DNA of 10,511 nucleotides from contig CAUPUB010000086.1 in the NCBI GenBank assembly GCA_963514535.1, positions 1 through 10,511 on the forward strand. The letters are read 5' to 3'. The translations under genes and the position numbers were made by a program. The stretch is from CAJPSE01 sp963514535 (GTDB taxonomy: Bacteria > Synergistota > Synergistia > Synergistales > Aminobacteriaceae). Shown here one piece after another: positions 1-6,168 of the stretch. Each line of letters starts with the position of its first letter. Position 1 is the first letter of the stretch. Below the pieces are notes generated by a model that saw only the letters and a list, made by a program, of their open reading frames with translations, had not been told where the DNA came from and searched no databases.

Positions 1-238
1 AGATAGTACTGTCCTTCCAGGGCATCAGGTCGCGTGCAACGTTCTCGATCTTGTTTCCGGCGCGTTCCGGGGAATAAAAAAAGGTCTCGGTATCGACGGC
101 GACGACGGAGTATTTCCTGAGGGACCCCAGAGACCCCGAGTCCAAAGTCACGGCGGCACGGTACCCCCCGTTCATAAACTTTGCCGCGGTCTCCACGGCC
201 CCGGTGTAATCGTCGGCGACAACCACGTAATCGAACAT
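1..238 (-). CDS. Four-carbon acid sugar kinase (DUF1537 family), N-terminal part
   Basis: Partial: the ATG is at 238-236 and the frame stays open through 79 codons to the window edge. The protein starts MFDYVVVADDYTGAVETAAK; the ADDYTGA segment (residues 8-14) right at the N-terminus is the signature of the DUF1537 kinases (OtnK/DtnK type). These phosphorylate four-carbon acid sugars such as threonate or erythronate with ATP in the cytoplasm. A hydrophobic strand (VVAVDTETF, about residues 45-53) followed by an A-x-N helix also fits the family's N-terminal sugar-binding domain. The C-terminal nucleotide-binding domain lies outside the window, so substrate cannot be assigned. A GAGGAGG ribosome-binding site lies about 8 nt upstream of the ATG. 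The TerB_N gene is 139 bp upstream on the same strand; no convincing terminator or promoter is visible between them, so co-transcription is possible. Confidence 0.8.
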   Translation of the reverse strand, partial: MFDYVVVADDYTGAVETAAKFMNGGYRAAVTLDSGSLGSLRKYSVVAVDTETFFYSPERAGNKIENVARDLMPWKDSTI

Positions 239-377
239 GCTGCGACTCCTCCTCACAACGGCTTAAAAAGTACGGTCTGGAAATCTTTAGTCGGATGCCG
301 GTCCCACGGATATTTTAAGCCCCTCCGGCCGTCCCGGAACCCTTTGCGGGGCACCCTCACTCGGAAGGTACATTGCA

Positions 378-2504
378 TCACGAATTTTTGAACAGCGGAG
401 CAAGGATGTCCACGATCTCCCTCCCCCGCTCCGTGTCGGGCCTCTCATCCGGGAGCGGGAGTGTGTCCGGTGCAACCTCGAGGGCCGTGCAAAGCCGATC
501 CAGGAGCTCCGGGTGCCGTTCCGAGGGAAGGAACCCCAAAAAGTTCGTCATGAAGTTCCTCATGACTGCGCGCTGGTCCTCCTGGAGCCAGAAACACAGG
601 ACCTCACCCCAGGATTTAGGCGTCGAGGAGGAGGGGATCAGAAGCTCCGCCAGGGCGGCGAGCCGGGCGTGGTCGTCTGGGGAAAGGTCGAAGTACTCGC
701 TCAGGCGGAACCTCAGAGCCTCGAACTGAGCGAAATCCTCAGGTTCCGTCAGGGCACACGCGAACTCCAGCAGGAGCTCGGATGCACAGTAGTCCGAGGA
801 GAGCCGCACGCCCATTTCCATGGGCACGAGGAGGACGGGGTCCTCCCAACGATAGTCCTTTCCCGCGATGCCGAGGTTTGGAAGGATCCCGTAGCCCTCA
901 ACCCGGGCGGTCTCCACGATCTTTTTTCTGTCCGCCCCCCTGGGTTTTGAGTCCGGTTCGATGCAGGGGATCCCCATCAGGTCCGCCAGGGCGGCGAGCG
1001 TCGTCCGGGTTGGACCGGTCAGCTCTGCCCCTGGGTCGGCATCCCCTCGAAGACGAAGGACGAACCCTTCCAGGTCGGGACGGTCGGTCAGCTCCTTCGC
1101 CTCCCGTTCGGCGGCGGTTTGGGAGACCTCCCGCATCAGAGCTCTCCAGACTGAGATCAGGGGGGCGAAGGACTCGAGGTTTTCGAAGAAGTTGGGGAGC
1201 TCCAGAAGCCCGCCGGAGGCATTCTTCTCGGAGGTCAGCGAGGGATTTGTCGGGACGTAGGCCAGGAAAACGGAGGTCTTGGGACGGGTAAGCACGAGCC
1301 CCCCCTTGCAGGCATTCCGATACCGGGGTGAGAACTGTTCAAACAGGGCCTCCGAGTGGAGCATGGGAGAAGGGGCGAGCCCGTCTTTTTCCAGGTTGTC
1401 GTCGGATGCGGTGCGCAGGGTCCGGGAGGAGCGCATCAGGGTGAAGGCCACGATAGCGGGCAGCGGCAGCCCGGAGTTGGCATAAGGTCCCAGCAGCATA
1501 CCGAGCAGCTCGTCGGGGACGACGGCGAGGGTCTTGCAGAAGGTAAGGAGATCCTCCTCGGGCAGCCAAAGTTTGACGGCCATCCAGGTGACGAAGCGGA
1601 TCAGGCTGTCCCTGAGGCTCTCCCAGCGGAGGAGCGGCATCAAGCGAAATGCCTCACTGATGCAGATTCCCAGGTCCAGGCGATCGACCAGGACGCGGCG
1701 CTCGAGGCCGAAGAGCCACAGTGCCGGGTAACAGATGTGCTGAGGGGGCTGGATGCGCCCCTCTGCCAGCCATGTCAGGTAAATTCCACGCTGGAGCGGC
1801 GTCATGGCCTCGTAGGAGACGGCTCCGTCCGCCGGAAGCGGCGTCTCCTCGTTTGGGTACTCAACGGGCAGGGTTACGTCGATACAGCAGGGATCCGGGG
1901 TTGTGCTGGAACCGTCGGACCAGTAGGTGACGGGCCCGAGGATGACGAGGTCCCCAATCTGGAGCGAGCCCGTCTTCCCGCACCAGCGCAGAAGCAGGGG
2001 AGCGGTTCCCGGCTTCTTTCGTTCCTGTGGGGTCCCGTAGGAGTAGGGCGAATCTCCGCCCAGGGTCGCCGGGGCCGCGGAGGAATAGGTGGCGCTCACC
2101 ACAGCGCTTGGAGAGCTGATCGGAGCCGCGGCCAGTACCGGGTTGAGGGGGACTGGCTCCTCCTGGATGGCTGGGAGGCCTGCCTGACCTTCGGTCCGCT
2201 CCTCCGAAGCGGCTGGGGAGGCGTCCCCCGAATCGGCCGGAGAGGCGATTTTTTCGTTGGCTTCGTCTTTTCCGCTTTTTTCGCTCGTTTCGCTTCTGGA
2301 GGCCGACCTCTCCTCGGAGGAGCTGGCGAGGACAAGGAGGTCGGGCTCCTCCGATGGGGGCGAGACGGGCTGCGACATCCCTTCGCCGGGCTCGCTGGAG
2401 ATGGGCTGTGCCGGGGCCTTTTCGGGAACGGCATACCTCGCCTGCTGCTTGAGCAGGGCCCCGACGGCCACAACAACGACAATCCCGATCATGAGAAAAA
2501 GCAC
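378..2504 (-). CDS. Membrane-anchored TerB_N / TerB-like domain protein
   Basis: 708 residues with a GTG start at 2504, chosen because an AGGGAGG site sits 7 nt upstream; an in-frame ATG at 2492 is the alternative. Residues 1-18 form one hydrophobic helix with a positive residue following, so the protein is probably anchored with its bulk in the cytoplasm (topology inferred). Residues about 20-165 are a low-complexity linker rich in Ser, Glu, Pro and Ala. Residues about 172-385 match the TerB_N domain: GDLVILGPVTYW, then LTPLQRG-like 'MTPLQRGIYLTWLAEGR' (234-250) and 'LFGLERRVLVDRL' (264-276). Residues about 555-650 ('ALTEPEDFAQFEALRFRLSEYF') resemble a TerB helical domain but lack the usual acidic DG metal-binding signature. 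TerB-type proteins are linked to tellurite and stress responses, but the exact function is unknown. No ter operon partners are nearby. Confidence 0.75.
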   Translation of the reverse strand: MLFLMIGIVVVVAVGALLKQQARYAVPEKAPAQPISSEPGEGMSQPVSPPSEEPDLLVLASSSEERSASRSETSEKSGKDEANEKIASPADSGDASPAASEERTEGQAGLPAIQEEPVPLNPVLAAAPISSPSAVVSATYSSAAPATLGGDSPYSYGTPQERKKPGTAPLLLRWCGKTGSLQIGDLVILGPVTYWSDGSSTTPDPCCIDVTLPVEYPNEETPLPADGAVSYEAMTPLQRGIYLTWLAEGRIQPPQHICYPALWLFGLERRVLVDRLDLGICISEAFRLMPLLRWESLRDSLIRFVTWMAVKLWLPEEDLLTFCKTLAVVPDELLGMLLGPYANSGLPLPAIVAFTLMRSSRTLRTASDDNLEKDGLAPSPMLHSEALFEQFSPRYRNACKGGLVLTRPKTSVFLAYVPTNPSLTSEKNASGGLLELPNFFENLESFAPLISVWRALMREVSQTAAEREAKELTDRPDLEGFVLRLRGDADPGAELTGPTRTTLAALADLMGIPCIEPDSKPRGADRKKIVETARVEGYGILPNLGIAGKDYRWEDPVLLVPMEMGVRLSSDYCASELLLEFACALTEPEDFAQFEALRFRLSEYFDLSPDDHARLAALAELLIPSSSTPKSWGEVLCFWLQEDQRAVMRNFMTNFLGFLPSERHPELLDRLCTALEVAPDTLPLPDERPDTERGREIVDILAPLFKNS

Positions 2505-2659
2505 GGATCCGCCTCCCTTTTATCAGTGGGGAACGTTGTCACACCGGTAAAGCGAAGGCCTGGCCCTCACCCTTCGGTGCCCCGTCCGAGAACGTGGCTT
2601 CGAGGAGGTGTGTTTTGCCCCGTGCTTCGCGGCCCCGGCGGGAGTTCCCTTTGTCCTTC

Positions 2660-2665
2660 ATTATA
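2660..2665 (-). promoter_or_regulatory. -10 element (TATAAT) for the TerB_N gene
   Basis: Perfect TATAAT on the minus strand, about 155 nt upstream of the GTG start. No good -35 hexamer is seen at 16-18 nt, so it is either a weak or an activator-dependent promoter. It would give a leader of roughly 145 nt. Confidence 0.4.
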
Positions 2666-2732
2666 TACGTTCTCTGGCCTTTTTGCCGTTCGAGGTGAAA
2701 AACAGGGGCGTTCCGGAAAAGTCGTCGAAGGG

Positions 2733-2738
2733 TATAAT
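2733..2738 (+). promoter_or_regulatory. -10 element (TATAAT) for the DUF3343 gene
   Basis: Perfect TATAAT on the plus strand, about 135 nt upstream of the TTG start. The best -35 candidate (TTCCGG, 16 nt away) is poor. The predicted transcript would begin just at the 15-nt tandem repeat. Confidence 0.4.
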
Positions 2739-2743
2739 CTTGC

Positions 2744-2788
2744 GTGGAATCCGGGAGAATCGAATCCAGAAGGATCGAATCCGGAAGG
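2744..2788 (+). repeat. 15-nt tandem repeat, three copies
   Basis: Two nearly identical copies of ATCGAATCCrGAAGG (2759-2773, 2774-2788; one difference) are preceded by a diverged copy (2744-2758) and followed by a 4-nt start of another (2789-2792). It lies immediately downstream of the -10 of the DUF3343 gene. GGAT and ATCC halves could form small hairpins in the leader RNA. Confidence 0.75.
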
Positions 2789-2872
2789 ATCGCGAGCCCC
2801 GTATTCTGATGTTGGGAAAGCAGAGGGGAAAGATGTTTTTTCGAGAAATTTTTTCTGGAAGGGGAGTGTGTT

Positions 2873-3100
2873 TTGTTGAGCTGTCTTGCAACGTTTAAGA
2901 CGACCAGCATGGCGCTCTTATTTGAGCGGTCCTGCAGGGAGGCCGGAATTGGGGCGCGCATCGCCCCCGTTCCCCGCAAGCTGTCCTCCAGCTGCGGACT
3001 GGCCTGTGAGTTTCCCTGTGAGGAGCGGGCGAGGGCGGAGGCCCTGGCCGCGGAGCGCAGGATCGACGTCGCCGCCGTGCACGACCTGGAAAAAATTTAA
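2873..3100 (+). CDS. DUF3343 protein, putative Se/S carrier-like
   Basis: 75 residues. The start is a TTG at 2873 (a second TTG follows at 2876); no in-frame ATG or GTG is near, and an AAGGGGAG site lies 6 nt upstream. The sequence 'CLATFKTTSMALLFERSCREAG...ARIAPVPRKLSSSCGLA' matches the DUF3343 family throughout: a beta strand and Ser/Thr-rich turn, a helix, then the P-x-P-R-x-L-S-x-S-C-G-L-A motif with the conserved Cys-Gly (Cys41-Gly42). Family members are small cytoplasmic proteins often found beside selenium or sulfur-transfer genes (yedF/yedE, selenophosphate or cysteine desulfurase genes), hence the tentative carrier label; the role is not proven. Here it is a single gene without those neighbours. 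The TAA stop overlaps the first base pairs of the terminator at 3099-3128. Confidence 0.8.
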   Translation: MLSCLATFKTTSMALLFERSCREAGIGARIAPVPRKLSSSCGLACEFPCEERARAEALAAERRIDVAAVHDLEKI

Positions 3101-3128
3101 GGGAAGCCCGGGTCTCCGGGCCTCCCTT
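3099..3128. terminator. Bidirectional terminator between DUF3343 gene and brnQ
   Basis: 12 base pairs plus one A-C mismatch around a 4-nt loop (5' arm 3099-3111, 3' arm 3116-3128). On the minus strand it is followed by AAATTTTTTCC, which suits termination of brnQ, ending 80 bp upstream. On the plus strand it begins at the DUF3343 stop codon, with T-rich sequence only from about 3148. Confidence 0.75.
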
Positions 3129-3147
3129 GAGAAAAAGTGAGAAGGGC

Positions 3148-3194
3148 TTTTTTTGAAATCTGTTTTTTTTTGAAGTCTGTTTCTTTGAAGTTCC
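3148..3194. repeat. T-rich imperfect tandem repeat
   Basis: Three related units of about 15-17 nt, each a T run followed by GAAxTCTG or GAAGTTCC (3148-3162, 3163-3179, 3180-3194). They lie between brnQ and the convergent terminator. The T runs are on the plus strand and may add to plus-strand termination. Confidence 0.5.
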
Positions 3195-3207
3195 CGGAAC
3201 GTCCGTA

Positions 3208-4521
3208 TCAGGCCTTTGGCATCCACCGGCCAACGATGCCCCCGATGATTCCGCCAATAAGGGCGGTGAAGATCCAGGCAAATCCATCCGGCCCAAGGGG
3301 AATGGAGACCAACATGTCCTTGACACGGTCGGCGACGGCGCTCACATGCTGCAGTCCGTAGAGGATGCCCATCAGGAACGCCCCGGCGACGGCCCCACGA
3401 TAGAGTCCGGTGCTGAAACCGAAGTCGAAGAGGTTCAGCAGGATCAGGACGATGGCCACGGGATAAAGGGCGTAGAGTACCGGCACGGACAGGGAAATGA
3501 TGTAGTTAACCCCGTAGACGGAGAGCACCGCGCTGACCAGGACGATGATCCAGACCAGGGCCTTGTACATCACCTTTTTGTTCATGAGCTTTTCGAAGTA
3601 TTCCGAGACCGCCGTGGTCAGTCCGATGGACGTGGTGAGGCAGGCGAAGATGATGGAGATGGACAGGGCGTACCGGCCGAAGCTGCCCCCGATCCTGCCG
3701 ATGAGCTCGACGGTGATCTTGGTATGGCCCTCATTTCCCTGGAAGAACCCCGATCCGGTGGCCCCCAGGTAGATGAGCCCTCCGTAGACGAAGAGGAAGC
3801 CCAGCATGGCCACGATGGCGACCTTGACGGCCATGACCATCCCCTCGCCGGTGCTCCCGTGCCCGCGGCTCATGATGTTGGCCATGATGATCGCTGCGAA
3901 GGCCATAGAGGCGAGCGCGTCCATGGTCTGGTATCCCTCGGTGAAGCTCATGGCAAAGGAATTCGGGACGCGGGGGTCGATCGGCTGGCCGACCGGAGCG
4001 ACGATCCCCTTGATGATAACGAAAGCCAACATGACGATCAATACGGGCGTGAAGTATTTTCCGATCTGGTCCACGATCTTGGAGGGGTTGAGCGAGAAAT
4101 AGAGGGTGATGGCGAAGAAGATCGCGGAGACGGCGATCGCCTCCCAGGAGATCCCCATGATGGGGCTGGCGTGAACGGGCCCCAGGAAGGGGAGGATCCC
4201 CACCTCGAAGGTCGTCGCCGCGGTTCGGGGGATGGCGAACATCGGCCCAATGCACAGGAGGATGGCGAAGTTGAATACCTTGGCGAAGGATAGGCTGACC
4301 TTGCCCGCAAACCTGTCGACGTCGCCGCCCGCCCTGAATGTGGCAAGCAACCCCAAAAGGGGCATACCCATGCCTGTGATCGTGAACCCCAAAAGGGCCT
4401 TAAACCAATCACTGCCCGTCATGATCCCGATGTAGGGCGGGAAGATGACGTTGCCCGCCCCAAAGAACATGGCGAACAGGGCGAAACCCATCACGAGAAT
4501 TTCCTTGTTTTTCGACTGCAT
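3208..4521 (-). CDS. brnQ: Branched-chain amino acid transporter, LIVCS/BrnQ family
   Basis: 437 residues, the usual size for the family. Inner-membrane secondary carrier for leucine, isoleucine and valine, coupled to sodium or protons. The start is the ATG at 4521, giving MQSKNKEILVMGFALFAMFF followed by GAGNVIFPP (residues 21-29), the hallmark N-terminal motif; an AAGGAG site lies 10 nt upstream. The frame could be extended to an ATG at 4644, but those 41 residues are Arg/Ser-rich and unlike the family. About twelve hydrophobic segments are visible through to the C-terminus, ending in RWMPKA. It is a single-gene unit: strong promoter at 4714-4741, leader of about 185 nt, terminator at 3099-3128. 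The ion and the exact amino acid range cannot be read from sequence. Confidence 0.93.
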   Translation of the reverse strand: MQSKNKEILVMGFALFAMFFGAGNVIFPPYIGIMTGSDWFKALLGFTITGMGMPLLGLLATFRAGGDVDRFAGKVSLSFAKVFNFAILLCIGPMFAIPRTAATTFEVGILPFLGPVHASPIMGISWEAIAVSAIFFAITLYFSLNPSKIVDQIGKYFTPVLIVMLAFVIIKGIVAPVGQPIDPRVPNSFAMSFTEGYQTMDALASMAFAAIIMANIMSRGHGSTGEGMVMAVKVAIVAMLGFLFVYGGLIYLGATGSGFFQGNEGHTKITVELIGRIGGSFGRYALSISIIFACLTTSIGLTTAVSEYFEKLMNKKVMYKALVWIIVLVSAVLSVYGVNYIISLSVPVLYALYPVAIVLILLNLFDFGFSTGLYRGAVAGAFLMGILYGLQHVSAVADRVKDMLVSIPLGPDGFAWIFTALIGGIIGGIVGRWMPKA

Positions 4522-4707
4522 ACGCTCACAACTCCTTCTCTTCTGTATTTTGTTTCGAACCCCCCCGCTCGTGAGGGTCCTTGGAGCTCGTAAAAATAGG
4601 GCGATGCTTGAAAAACACGAAACAGTCCGACGGAATACCGCCAAACACGGGACGAAACAGGAATACGGCCGCCGCTCCTGCGCGAAAGCCTCCAGAAAAA
4701 CATCTAG
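4522..4707 (-). promoter_or_regulatory. Long 5' leader of brnQ
   Basis: About 185 nt between the predicted transcription start (near 4707) and the ATG. I looked for a T-box (the AGGGTGGnACCGCG motif) and for a leucine-rich attenuator peptide and found neither. A hairpin pairing GGACCC with GGGTTC (about 4557-4580) is possible but is not followed by a T run. A frame starting at ATG 4703 runs into brnQ but begins only about 4 nt from the start of the RNA and is unlikely to be translated. Confidence 0.35.
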
Positions 4708-4713
4708 CTTATC

Positions 4714-4741
4714 ATGATATTGAAATACCCTGATTTGTCAA
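4714..4741 (-). promoter_or_regulatory. brnQ promoter
   Basis: Minus strand: perfect -35 TTGACA (4741-4736), 16-nt spacer, -10 TATCAT (4719-4714). This is the best match to a housekeeping promoter in the window. A 2 x 19-nt tandem repeat starts 12 nt upstream of the -35. Confidence 0.75.
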
Positions 4742-4752
4742 GTTTCTCATTT

Positions 4753-4790
4753 AAACTTACAATCCAAACGCAAACTTACAATCCAAACGC
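4753..4790. repeat. Perfect 2 x 19-nt tandem repeat upstream of brnQ promoter
   Basis: AAACTTACAATCCAAACGC occurs twice with no gap (4753-4771, 4772-4790). It is placed where an activator would bind for the brnQ promoter. Its 3' octamer CCAAACGC recurs inverted as GCGTTTGG at 4828-4835, overlapping the -35 of the plus-strand promoter. Confidence 0.9.
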
Positions 4791-4831
4791 AACAGCAGGG
4801 GAGAGAGGAGAGGAAAATACGCATAAAGCGT

Positions 4832-4860
4832 TTGGCGTTTCGCCTGTTATGAGATAAAAT
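4832..4860 (+). promoter_or_regulatory. Plus-strand promoter for a small RNA
   Basis: TTGGCG (4832-4837), 17-nt spacer, TAAAAT (4855-4860). It faces away from brnQ and toward a region with no plus-strand protein gene, so its product is likely a non-coding RNA starting near 4867. Confidence 0.5.
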
Positions 4861-4866
4861 AGAGGG

Positions 4867-4992
4867 CGTGGTGTTCCGGGCTTTTCGTATCGGAACGAAG
4901 GTCGTTTTACACTTTGCCTCCGGCCGTTGGGGAAGACCTTGCCCCAACAGGATTCTTGCAGTAAGGTACCATCAACACCTGTATCCTTCCCC
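4867..4992 (+). ncRNA. Structured small RNA, 6S-like candidate
   Basis: There is a promoter just upstream, a strong hairpin just downstream (4997-5032) and no protein gene. The ends pair: GGTGTT (4870-4875) with AACACC (4974-4979). Inside are GAAGGT (4897-4902) with ACCATC (4968-4973, one mismatch), TTAC (4907-4910) with GTAA (4961-4964), TCC (4919-4921) with GGA (4950-4952) and a terminal hairpin GTTGGGG (4926-4932) with CCCCAAC (4942-4948). The 5' side also holds a local hairpin (CCG 4876-4878 with CGG 4891-4893). A long interrupted rod with an open centre is the shape of 6S RNA, which binds the RNA polymerase housekeeping sigma holoenzyme. The flanks, 5' GGTGTTC and 3' TTGCAG..GG..CCATC, recall the E. 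coli closing-stem region from memory. It does not fit SRP RNA, tmRNA or RNase P RNA. The 6S name is inference; a structured RNA of another kind is the alternative. Confidence 0.45.
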
Positions 4993-4996
4993 CCTT

Positions 4997-5032
4997 AACG
5001 TCAGGCGCCCCCAGATGGGGGCGCCTGACGTT
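4997..5032. terminator. 16-bp perfect hairpin between small RNA and folD
   Basis: Perfect 16-bp inverted repeat (4997-5012 with 5017-5032) around a 4-nt loop AGAT/ATCT. It lies 50 bp past the folD stop and just after the small-RNA candidate, so it can serve both convergent transcripts. T runs are short on either side (TTT on plus, TTAAGG on minus), so it may protect 3' ends rather than terminate on its own. Confidence 0.6.
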
Positions 5033-5082
5033 TCCAGCATCGGCTCCGAGCCTCAAGACTCGAAGCCTGTTCAAATCGAAGG

Positions 5083-5934
5083 TCACTGGAGCTGGAGGCG
5101 CGCGGCCTTCAGCACGTTCTTCGCCAGCACGGAGGTCGTCACGGCCCCCACGCCGCCCGGGACGGGGCTGATCATGGAGACAACCGGCTCCACGGCACCG
5201 AAGTCGACGTCACCGCACAGCTTGCCATCGGCATCCACGTTGATCCCCACATCCACCACGATGCTCCTCTCCGTGACGCAGTCCGCGCCGATCATCCCGG
5301 CCTTACCGGCCGCCGCCACCAGGACGTCCGCCCTGCGGCAGACCGCGGGCATGTCGACGGTACGGGTGTGGCAGATCGTCACGGTGGCGTGCTTCGCCAA
5401 CATCAGCATGGCCAGGGGACGCCCCACCACCATGCTGCGTCCTACGATCGTCACGTTCTTGCCCTTGAGCTCAACCTTGTAGTGCTCCAACATCTCCATC
5501 ACGGCGCCCGGCGTGCAGGGCGGGAAGCCGTCGTCCTCGCCCGCAAAGACCTTCGCCGCGCTCAGGGGGCTCATGCCGTCCACGTCCTTGCGCGGGTCGA
5601 TGGCCCGCCGCAGGGCCTCGCCGTCCAGATGCTTCGGAAGGGGCCGGAACAGCAGGATACCATGCACCGACGGATTGTCGTTGATATCCTGAAACTCACT
5701 TTCGAGTCTGCGCTGCTCGATGTCCTCGGGGAACTCGTACACCTCCACGGTGAAGCCCAGCCCCCCGAACCGCTTCAGGGCCCCGCGCTCGTAGGCCAGG
5801 TCGTCGCCCCGCGCCCCAATGCGGACAATCGCCAGCTTGGGATCGATGCCCTTGGCCCGCAGCGCGGCGTGCTCCGCCTGCAGGGCCTCCTTCATGCTCG
5901 CGGAGACCTCCGCACCCTTCATCTGTACCGCCAT
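5083..5934 (-). CDS. folD: Methylenetetrahydrofolate dehydrogenase / methenyl-THF cyclohydrolase family
   Basis: 283 residues, normal family length. Cytoplasmic enzyme of the folate one-carbon pathway: oxidises 5,10-methylene-THF to methenyl-THF with NAD(P) and, in classical members, hydrolyses it to 10-formyl-THF. The ATG at 5934 has AAGGGAG 8 nt upstream. Visible motifs: KDVDG (116-120), the Rossmann loop GRSMVVGRP (165-173), DVGIN (228-232), GDVDF (241-245) and PVPGGVG (257-263). Oddities: in the Y-x-x-x-K motif of the classical active site Tyr is kept (Y48) but Lys is Ala52, and the usual Gln of LVQLPLP is Phe96 (sequence LLFRPLP). The segment DDLAYERGALKR resembles a variant group I recall from clostridia. 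The cyclohydrolase half may therefore be altered or lost. It stands alone, with an AT-rich promoter region at 5990-6021. Confidence 0.92.
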   Translation of the reverse strand: MAVQMKGAEVSASMKEALQAEHAALRAKGIDPKLAIVRIGARGDDLAYERGALKRFGGLGFTVEVYEFPEDIEQRRLESEFQDINDNPSVHGILLFRPLPKHLDGEALRRAIDPRKDVDGMSPLSAAKVFAGEDDGFPPCTPGAVMEMLEHYKVELKGKNVTIVGRSMVVGRPLAMLMLAKHATVTICHTRTVDMPAVCRRADVLVAAAGKAGMIGADCVTERSIVVDVGINVDADGKLCGDVDFGAVEPVVSMISPVPGGVGAVTTSVLAKNVLKAARLQLQ

Positions 5935-5964
5935 GTTTCCGTCTCCCTTCTCCGTTTGGACGTC

Positions 5965-5987
5965 CGGCGCCTTGCGCGCCGTTTTTT
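5965..5987 (+). terminator. Terminator-like hairpin on plus strand in folD leader
   Basis: CGGCGC (5965-5970) pairs with GCGCCG (5976-5981) around a 5-nt loop and is followed by six T (5982-5987). The orientation would stop plus-strand (antisense) transcription leaving folD. No plus-strand gene precedes it, so the fit may be chance. In the folD mRNA the same bases form a leader hairpin. Confidence 0.3.
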
Positions 5988-5990
5988 CCC

Positions 5991-6021
5991 TATACGATAC
6001 TTTTATACGATATCATAAAAG
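5991..6021. promoter_or_regulatory. AT-rich folD promoter region with operator-like repeats
   Basis: TATACGATA occurs twice (5991-5999, 6004-6012), and CTTTTAT (6000-6006) is inverted as ATAAAAG (6015-6021), making a 22-bp imperfect palindrome. Several -10-like hexamers (TATAAA, TATCGT on minus) overlap it, but no -35 stands out. It is the only AT-rich island upstream of folD. Confidence 0.35.
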
Positions 6022-6168
6022 ACGGAGCTTGAACATAACCGCCGGGCCCTCTTTAGAGCCCGTCTTGTAGTCCAGAAGTTCTCTGATGGTCATGGACACG
6101 CAATCCGATTGTGTCAGAAGGTAGGGTGCGGTAAATTCATATTTTGAGAAAAATACTTCCAGTTCCCC

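Larger units (their letters stand above)
2505..2872. other. Divergent intergenic region between TerB_N gene and DUF3343 gene
   Basis: 368 bp without a supported protein gene. It contains two perfect TATAAT hexamers facing opposite ways (2660-2665 on minus, 2733-2738 on plus) and a three-copy 15-nt tandem repeat (2744-2788) in the presumed leader of the plus-strand gene. Short frames through it look like chance. I recognise no known riboswitch on either strand. Confidence 0.6.

Noticed and set aside
1356..2879. Long plus-strand open frame (507 codons) opposite the TerB_N gene
   Set aside because: Low-complexity Gly/Arg-rich product with no recognisable domain; the opposite strand carries TerB_N.
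2539..2979. Minus-strand frame across the divergent intergenic region
   Set aside because: It overlaps the DUF3343 start, both promoters and the 15-nt repeat, and has no homologous-looking segment.
4522..4644. Extended start of brnQ at ATG 4644
   Set aside because: The added 41 residues are Arg/Ser-rich and not family-like; ATG 4521 has an RBS and places the GAGNVIFPP motif correctly; the strong promoter leaves this stretch as leader.
4491..4703. Upstream peptide frame in the brnQ leader
   Set aside because: ATG lies about 4 nt from the predicted RNA start with no RBS and the peptide has no run of branched-chain codons.
4522..5082. T-box, tRNA, SRP RNA, tmRNA or THF riboswitch in the brnQ-folD gap
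   Set aside because: None of the conserved sequences of these RNAs is present.
6043..6115. Hairpins at 6043-6062 and 6095-6115 as a terminator for the sulfatase gene
   Set aside because: Each has a mismatch or bulge and neither is followed by a T run on the minus strand, so read-through toward folD cannot be excluded.
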